From assembly GCA_032622095.1 (NCBI GenBank), contig CP136062.1, positions 201,091,959 to 201,155,958 on the forward strand: a stretch of 64,000 nucleotides of DNA, in the 5' to 3' direction. Of this stretch, positions 39,401-48,400 are shown one piece after another; the first letter of the stretch is position 1, and each line of letters starts with the position of its first letter. The DNA is from Siphonodentalium dalli (Eukaryota > Mollusca > Scaphopoda > Gadilida > Siphonodentaliidae). The translations under genes were made by a program, and so were the position numbers. A model generated the notes under the pieces. That model was not told the DNA's origin and ran no database searches. It saw nothing but the letters and a program-made list of their open reading frames with translations.

Positions 39401-42400
39401 AATTTTCAGAAATAAAAACTCTACAACAGGTAATCAGTCCCACTATTATATATGCAGATTTGAAATTTACTGAGATTGCTTTCCATTTAGCACACATGCC
39501 ATGAATGCCTTCACCCTTTCATGACGGGAGCTGTGCTGGTGCAGCATTAAAAATCCTGTGCCAGTGCATTCTCTTATATATGTGAGTCTCCCATAGAGAG
39601 CCTCACATATATATTAGAATGCACTGGCTTACACGGTAAAAGTAAATATTGTTAGGCCAACTCCATATATAAAAGAATGCTTTGGCACAGGGTTTTCGCA
39701 AAATTTCAGTAAGCTCCACTAATGGAAGGATTCAAATGGAATTGGCTGCCAGTGAGATGCAAGATCTGAATGTGTTTTTGTAACAGGCATGAACTAATAA
39801 TAACTAAGATTCTTTTAATTATATGCTCAGACAACAAGTTAGCTGCTGACCGCCACCTACATCAAAACTTCAACGTTGTTAAAGATGCACTGAATGAAAT
39901 CAATGAGGTAATTATAATAAACATGTATACTAATATTTGGTTTGAACAGGCGAAGAAGTTTTATGATCGCCATGCAGTTTCATTGGCTTTCTGCTTAAAA
40001 TGTATTTGCATTGGAAAAACTACCATTATGAAGCCTGTGCCTCACCCCCTGCCCCGGGGTACGATTACAACTAAAAAGTACCATTATGAAGCCTGTGCCT
40101 CACCCCCTGCCCCGGGGTACGATTACAAATAATAAGTACCATTATGAAGCCTGTGCCTCACCCCCTGCCCGGGGATACCATTATGAAGCCTGTGCCTCAC
40201 CCCCTGCCCCGGGGTACCATTATGAAGCCTGTGCCTCACCCCCTGCCCCGGGGTACTATTACAAATCAAAAGTACTTTAATTTCAGCCCTTTCTGTGACA
40301 AGTGTTTGAATTGCATTTTATACTTGAAAAGTATTTGACTTCCCACAATGCACCTTGATAAGTACATGAATGTTTTATGAAATATTTGACAACTATTTTG
40401 GTTTATACCTTGTGTTTTGTTATACCCGGCCGGAAAGTTTTTGGCGGGGGGTGGGGGATAGGAATGGGTTCCGTCCATCTGTGTTAAGTCGTCTGTCTTT
40501 CCTGAAAAGATGTCCGGTGGTTATTTCGAACAATTATCAATGTATTAATCAAAGATTTCTGGTATACGAGTTCACAAGGGGAATAAATTGAGTTCACAAA
40601 CTACTTGAAACTAGGCCAATTGATTGTCATTTTTTGGTGTATAGCACACGCGAAAAGTTGTCTGGGGGTTATTTCAAACAATTATCTAAGGATTTGAAAT
40701 ATTTTTGGTATGTGAGTTCACAAAAGGAGTATCTGAAACGAGTTTGCAAACTAGACCCGGTTGTACATATTTACCAGATTTACGGCCCTTTGATTGTAAG
40801 TTTTTGGCATGGAGCACCTAGGAAAAGTTGTCCTGGGTTTATTTTGATCAATTATCAACGGATTTGAAAGATTTTTGGTTTATGAGTTCACAAGAGGAGT
40901 ATCTGACACGTGTTCACAAACTAGGCCCGGCTGGAATTTTCACCAGAGTTACAGCCCTTTGATCTGTCATTTTTTGTCATTTAGCACATACGAAATGTTG
41001 TTAGGGATTTATTTTGAACAATTAGCAACGGATTTGTAAGATTTTTGGTATGTGAATTCACAAGAGGAGTTTCTGAAACAAGTTCACAAATTAGTCCCGG
41101 CCATACATTTTTACCAAAGTTACAGCTCTTTGATTGTAATTTTTTGGCATTGCAATTTAAATTTTAAGCCCAAACTAAAACAAATATATCAACCAATCTC
41201 AAACAAGTATTATCTGATTTCAATTATTATTTTTTTTATTAGGCTTTGGAGGAAGGCGTTGGCATGGATGATTTAGATGATATCCTCGGTGATGGAGGCG
41301 GAGATGGTGATTGTGATTATGATGATCCTGTGTGGACTGAAGCAGATAAAGAGCTAATCTCTCCATGTTGTGGTCTCATCAAAGTGACTAAAAATATTCT
41401 CAAAAAGACCAAAGATTCTGTGAAATTAAAAGCAAACTGTGATTCTAATGACAATATAAAGGAACTGGATACGGTGGTTGAACACTGTGATAAGTTTGGA
41501 GCTGTGGTCGATGATCTCACTCTCAGTCTCTATCCTCCAACTAAATACTGTACAATTAGGGAAGAGGTTAGTAAGAATCATTTGTTTTAGCCGTTCAACA
41601 AGGTCATATTATGTAGAAAATCTGTCCATTCGGCAATATTGTTTCTGGATGATAACTTTAGTGTTCGTTTTTCGATTGACTAAAATTTTTTTTATGTGGT
41701 TTAATCCCACGAAAACACAGGTCATTTTCAATTATGGGGTCGGTCTGACAAATTTTGCCTGGGTTATAGTTCTGTAAATGGCCACCAAAAACTAAAATAT
41801 GCAATAAAAATGTTCTATTTATTTTCTCTCAGACATTCATGATTGTAAACTGAGCACATACCCTAGTTGGGTTCATAAGCTAGATTATGCAGTGTGTTTG
41901 TTGTAAATATTTCCTGTCAAACGCACCAATGACCAGCCTTGAAAACTGTTGTTTTTATTAGTCGACTTATGGTTTGACGAGGGACGGTCGCCGGCAGGCG
42001 GACCTAAAGAATGCCTTAAAACTTTGACATTTGTGAATGGATTCAAAAAAAAATTGGTATGTGAGTTGCTCCCAATGACAATTTACTGCCTGTAGAAAAT
42101 GGGTCACGTCCGAACTTTTTGACAAGAGTTATCCATCTTTGATGACTTTTTTGCAATTTTTTTCACCTGTTAGCGCGATAACTCAATCAAATATTAACTG
42201 ATTACAACCATATTTGATATATGAGTCTCTTGCAACAATATCTCGGACGAGTTCGAAAACCAGGTTTGTCCGATTTTTTTCCCCGGAGTTATAGGCCTTA
42301 GTTTGTCTATTTTTAGCATTTTTTTCACTGTTAGCGTGATAACTGAATCAAATATTAACTGATTCAAACCATATTTGATATATGAGTCTCTTGCAACAAT

Positions 42401-45400
42401 ATCTCGGACGATTTCGAAAACCAGGTTTGTCCGAATTTTTTCCCCGGAGTTATGGGCCTTAGTTTGTCTATTTTTAGCATTTTGTTCACCGCTAGCGCGA
42501 AAACTCAATAAAATATTAACTGATTACAACCATATATGATATATGAGTCTCTTGCAACATTATCTCGGACGAGTTCGAAAAGCAGGTTTGTCCGAATTTT
42601 TTCCCGGAGTTATGTGCCTTAGTTTGTCTATTTTTAGCATTTTTTTCACTGTTAGCACGATAACTGAATCAAATATTAACTGATTCAAACCATATTTAAT
42701 ATATGAGTCTCTTGCAACAATATCTCGGACGAGTTCGAAAACCAGGTTTGTCCGAATTTTTTCCCCGTGGTTATGGGCCTTAGATTGTCTATATTTAGCA
42801 TTTTTTCACCGTTGGCGCGATAACTCAATCAAATATTAACTGATTCAAACCATATTTGATATATGAATCTCTTGCAACAATATCTCGGACGAGTTCGAAA
42901 ACCAGGTTTGTCCAAATTTTTCCCCTGGAGTTATGGACCTTAGTTGGTCTATTTTTAGCATGTTTTTCACTGTTAGTGCGATAACTCAATTAAATATTAA
43001 CTGATTCAAACCATATTTGATATATGAGTCTCTTGCAACAATATCTCGGACTAATTCGAAAACCAGGTTTGTCTGACTTTTTGGGCCAAAAAACTCGACA
43101 TAGCATCTTAGATGGATACCCCTTGTTTAAACCACTTTTTTATGTGTACCCATACCATTGTATGGTACACATAATGCCGACGTCCGGATCAACCATCCGT
43201 CGTCCGTCTGTCCATAGACACTTGCTATCCGATTCGATTACTGGAGTATCTTTTATCGGATCATGTTCAAATTTCATGTGCATGTTTACAATGACACACC
43301 CCTCACCTATATAGTTTTTGGTATAGATCGATTGATCGGTTTAGAAATTATTAACACTTTGCATCCACACATGGGCATGTGCTATCCGATGCAATAACCA
43401 AAGTGATTTTTGTCCGATTCTGTTCATATTTGAAATGTAGGTATATGATGACACACCCCTCACCTGTATAGTTTTTGGTATCGATCAGTTGATCGATTTA
43501 GAAAATAATTAACCCTGCACACAAATTCTATCTGATGCATCTAAGTCAAACAATTTGCTTATGATCTGCCTCATATTTCTTACCTAGATCTTTGTTAGCA
43601 CGTTCTTTATCTGTATGGATTTTGGTATTGTTTTGTTAACCCTTTCCACTCTTGTTTTTAAATAGAATTCATCCAAGCAATGAAGACTTAAATATTGTTC
43701 ATCTGATCAGCACCAAATTTGATAGATATGATCCTCACCCCAAAAAACAAATCAAGTTCAAATTTGGGTTTGATCTGATATATTTTAACAGAGTTATGGC
43801 CATTTGTAATTCAAGTAACTGATAATGTAACTAATAACTGTTGTCTGCCAGTGTGTGATTTTAAGAGAAGTTGTCATGCCACAGTGCCTCTCTTATTAGT
43901 TTTATTTATTTTAGCTGTACACTAGATTGAGTTAGATAGCCCTGGTGCCCGCAGGTGGCTGTCAAGAATATAATTAATGGATGGGTCTCTATTCTGTTCT
44001 GTGCAATATTAAGTTAACCCATTTGTTGAAACTGGTTCATTATTAGTTAATGTACACCTATTCCAAAATTATAAATTCGAATAGTCCATTGTTTATTTGT
44101 TGGGATGTGTTACAGACATTTTTGTTTATAGACAATTTTGTTTACACTCACACTGTAACTTAGAAATAAATTAACCCACCCATTCCATAGTTCCATCATA
44201 TGATATCACTGAACATTATTAACCCTCTCCACACATCTTATGGTCTTCTGATGTTTTCCATCTGATCATTCTCCTATTCTATTTCCAGGTTGATGGTAAT
44301 CCACTTTTCCCTTGCATATTTAATGATATTCTGCTGTTTACAGACATTGTATCTTTCAAATCAGGGGCGCCGGAAGCATCCAAGGGCAGGGGGGGGGCAG
44401 AGCCTACAAAAAGGGCACTTTTCCGCAAAAAAAGGGCATTTTCTCCGCAAACTCTGGAAAATAACCATAAATTCATTGTGGCAAAAATCCCTATTTTAAA
44501 GGTATTTGTCGGCTTTTATGGCCGTTTTGTGATAAAATTGACAACAAATTAATATTCCTTGTGAAATTGGTGGTATTTGGACCAAAAAAGTCACATTTTG
44601 CTATAAAAACACGAGATTAAACACACAAAAAGCATTTTCTGTCTCCAGTAAAAGGGCAAGTCCTGCCCCCGCTCGCCCCCCTTGGGTCAAGGGCAGGGCG
44701 GTCAGCTGCCCCCTCTGCCCCCCTCTTCCGGCGCCCCTGTTTCAAATGATCAGCTTAGAATAAAGTTAACCATAGATATACTGCATGCAATCCAATGTTA
44801 TGACTCTAATATTTTCAATGTGACCATTCTCATATCTCACCTTTATTTATCTAATAATTCTGCTTTAAAATATTTTATATCCAACCATTATCAATCACAT
44901 TTAATATCGAGGTCTATACACCCATCACTTGTATAGATGTTCAAGTATTGATTGGTCTCTAATTCAATGATCTCATAACTTTTTAATATGTAGCTAACAC
45001 AACAATATTATGACTCAGGTTCCAATGTAAGAAGTAGATAAATAGAGTTGTTATGTGCTTAATTTCATAACTCTTATATCTTTAACAGCTATGGTGCATC
45101 TGTCTGACTGTGGTTGGGTTATTTACAATGTAGCTTTATCGCTCTATAACACATACATGTATCTGTGTTGGAGTTACCCACTTTTCGCTTGCATGGATTT
45201 TGCGATTAAAATTAACCCATTCCATAGACACATGATATCAGATAGGCAGATATTAAATTATCTCTTTCACCTTGAACCAGGTTCGGTAAGGATTTCTATA
45301 AGCCACCAATTGACCAATATTCATCATCAGATGAAATATCTTATTTTTAAATTCACTCAATTGCATTTGGGCTGCAGAATAATAATGGTGCTGGTATTCT

Positions 45401-48400
45401 TGAGACTACTTATTGGTCAAATATTTCTCACCGATAACTTTTATAATCTCATCCAGGTTAATCATGACACATAAATTTCTTCACCTGTATAAATTTTGGT
45501 ATTGATTGAATGGTTTTGAAAATATTTACCCCATATTTAATAATATTCTGCTGTTTACAGACATTGTATCTTGAAATTTAATGCCATATCCATGGTCATA
45601 TTGTGTTTATGTGAGCAAGTTGCCCAATAAGTCTGATTCCACTTGGGAACTATTAATTAATAGTAAGCTGTGAATTGTTGAAAGTCTTATACTCATGAAA
45701 AAATTGGTATACAGATTTATGAAAATAGCTAATCACTATCGCCAAGGTATGGGTTAAACATCTGCCGATCGTGATCGGCCTCTCGTTACATAATTATAAT
45801 ATATCTCTCATATTGTGGGGGTGAACAGGTGTTGATATAGTACTATATCATACATTGGTTGTAGAGGATAATGATTTTCCCCTTCACATTGATAGTTTGA
45901 AATTGAGATTTATTTTTAATTCACATTTGGGGCGCCTCCTTAACTGTCTTGTTAAGGAAACTGCGTGATAATATATAGTATGGAAAATTTTAGAGTGTAG
46001 TTTAATTTAAAACACCCTGACCACTGTTTTTGAAGCTTTTAATTTGGCTTTGCAGGGTTTATCTTGATGACTCTATAAAACCGCGGCCACTGGCGACATT
46101 TTACCCACATTTGGTGGACTTCCACAATATTAATATATATACTAAGCGAACAGAGCTGCACATTGCCACAAAGTTTGTTTAATTTCGTTCATAAAGTTTG
46201 AAAATAATTTGTCAATAAGTTTTTAGTGAGGGAATTTGACTTTTGGGGCATCCAGTTCACCATTTTTGCTGGAAAACCCCAAACGAAATAAAGACAAGAG
46301 GTGGCATCAGAGATGCTGTGTCTCGTTTTTGGTGGCTTACCGCCGGTGGTTACCGCCGGTGGTTACCGCCAATTGGTGTGCATCAGTATCGGTAGACTAA
46401 TTAATAGGTAAAATCGGTTAATATTTGTTCAAGTTATCGCGCTAACGGCCTCAAAATCGCGAAGAATTCACAAACTAAGGGGCAAAACTCATGGGAAAAA
46501 GTTCGGAGAAACCCGGTTTTCGCACTCTTTCGAGATATTGTGCGAAGCAAGTCACACACCAAAAATTAATATAATCGGTTAATATTGTTCAAGTTATCGC
46601 GCTAACGGCCTCAAAATCAAGAAAATTTTGCAAACGAGGGGGATAACTGAGAGAAAAAAGATCGGACAAACCCGCTTTTCGAACTCGTTTGAGATATTGT
46701 GCAAAGAAAGTCATGTACCAAAAGTTTTTAATCAAATCAGAGGATGTTTGTTGAAGTTATCGCGCTAACAATTAACTATAACTCACCAATACATCTGAAT
46801 TTTAGTTATGGTCCACTATCATGTTGATTTTACGAAAAATGACTAATTAAGGGCCATAACTCTATCAAATTTTATTGGGCCAGGCTGGTTTTCGAACTCG
46901 TCCAGGATATTATTGGAAGACACTTATATACCAAATTTTAGTTGAATCGGATGACGTTTGTTGAAGTTATCGCGCTAACGAGCCCAAAATTCGTACAAAA
47001 TGACTACTTAAGTACCATAACTCTCTCAAATTTTATCGGACCGGGTCGGTTTTCTAACTCGTCCGAGGTATTCTTGGGAGACACCTATATATCAAAATTT
47101 CAATCAAATAGGATGATGTTTGTTAAATTATCGCGCTAACGAGCTGAAAATTTATGAAAAAATGACTAATTAAGAGCCATAACTCTATCAAATTTTATCG
47201 GACCTGGCCGGTTTTCGAACTCGACCGAGATATTCTTGGGAGACACCTATATACCAAATTTCAATCAAATCGGATAACGTTTGTTGAAGTTATCGCGCTA
47301 ACGAGCTGAAAATTCGTGAAAAATGACTAATTAAGGGCCATAACTCTATCAAATTTTATCGGACCAGGCCGGTTTTCGAACTCGTCCGAGATATTCTTGG
47401 GAGACACCTATATCCCAAATTTCAATCGAATCAGATAACGTTTGTTGAAGTTGTTGCGCTAACGAGCTTAAAATCAGTGAAAAATGGCAAAGGGCCATAA
47501 CTCTGTAATAAATGTGCGGACGAACCCGATTTTTTTGTCTGCAGCTTACGTGCATGGATATGTACTCACACACCAAAATTAATCCGTCAATAAACGGTTG
47601 AGTTATAAGCAAAACACGCCGCCCGCCCGCCGCCGCCCACCGTCCCTCAAACTATAAGTCGAGTTTTGGAAAAAAACTCGACTAAAAACACAGACTGGTA
47701 CCCAGCCGGTGACAGAGTCAGAAAGGAAGTATGATTGGTGCACTCTGGTAGAGATTGTTGCTGCCTATCATCATAACTTTGACTGTTGAACTTGCTTATT
47801 CTCTAATTCAATCAAACTCTGCTCATAATTAAAATGCTATTTTTCCATTTTTTTCAGGCTGAAAATTTGTCCTCATTGAACACAGTCACCCTTAATGCTA
47901 TTACGTAAGTTTTTAAAAAAGTGTCATAAGTTTTAATCACAGAATGAGGAAGTTGATGGAAATTTTAACATGTTTTGATTTCAAAAAGAAAATATGATCA
48001 TTTAACAGACAAAATATTGCTCTTTTGGACATAAAAAATATATATATGTAATTTATTAGGGGGAAAACTTCATGTCAACAAATACACAAAATACCTATTT
48101 ACAGACTATTTATAATCTGAAAAATCTGGCAATGTTATAGTAATTTCCCAGCTGGTTTGACCTTCGTGAACAGCCCTGGGCTACACTGATAAAATTGTCA
48201 TCTTATTGTATTGGCATATTCTATGTCAAAGACTGTGATTTGAATTCATTGAATGCACAAAATAATTTTAGCATCAAGTTTTTCCATTACAAAAAAATTA
48301 TATTTTGTGAAATTATATGCTTTAATATTTTCCTTTCAGACATTCACATATATCAACAGAGGATGATCAGAAATGGATAGACTTCCTTCACAAAGCCACA

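Noticed and set aside
39770-40338. Frames encoding repeated 'KPVPHPLPRGT' words
   Set aside because: Translation of the intron 7 tandem repeat; appears in more than one frame.
41317-41520. Minus-strand frame over exon 8
   Set aside because: Antisense shadow of the best supported coding exon.
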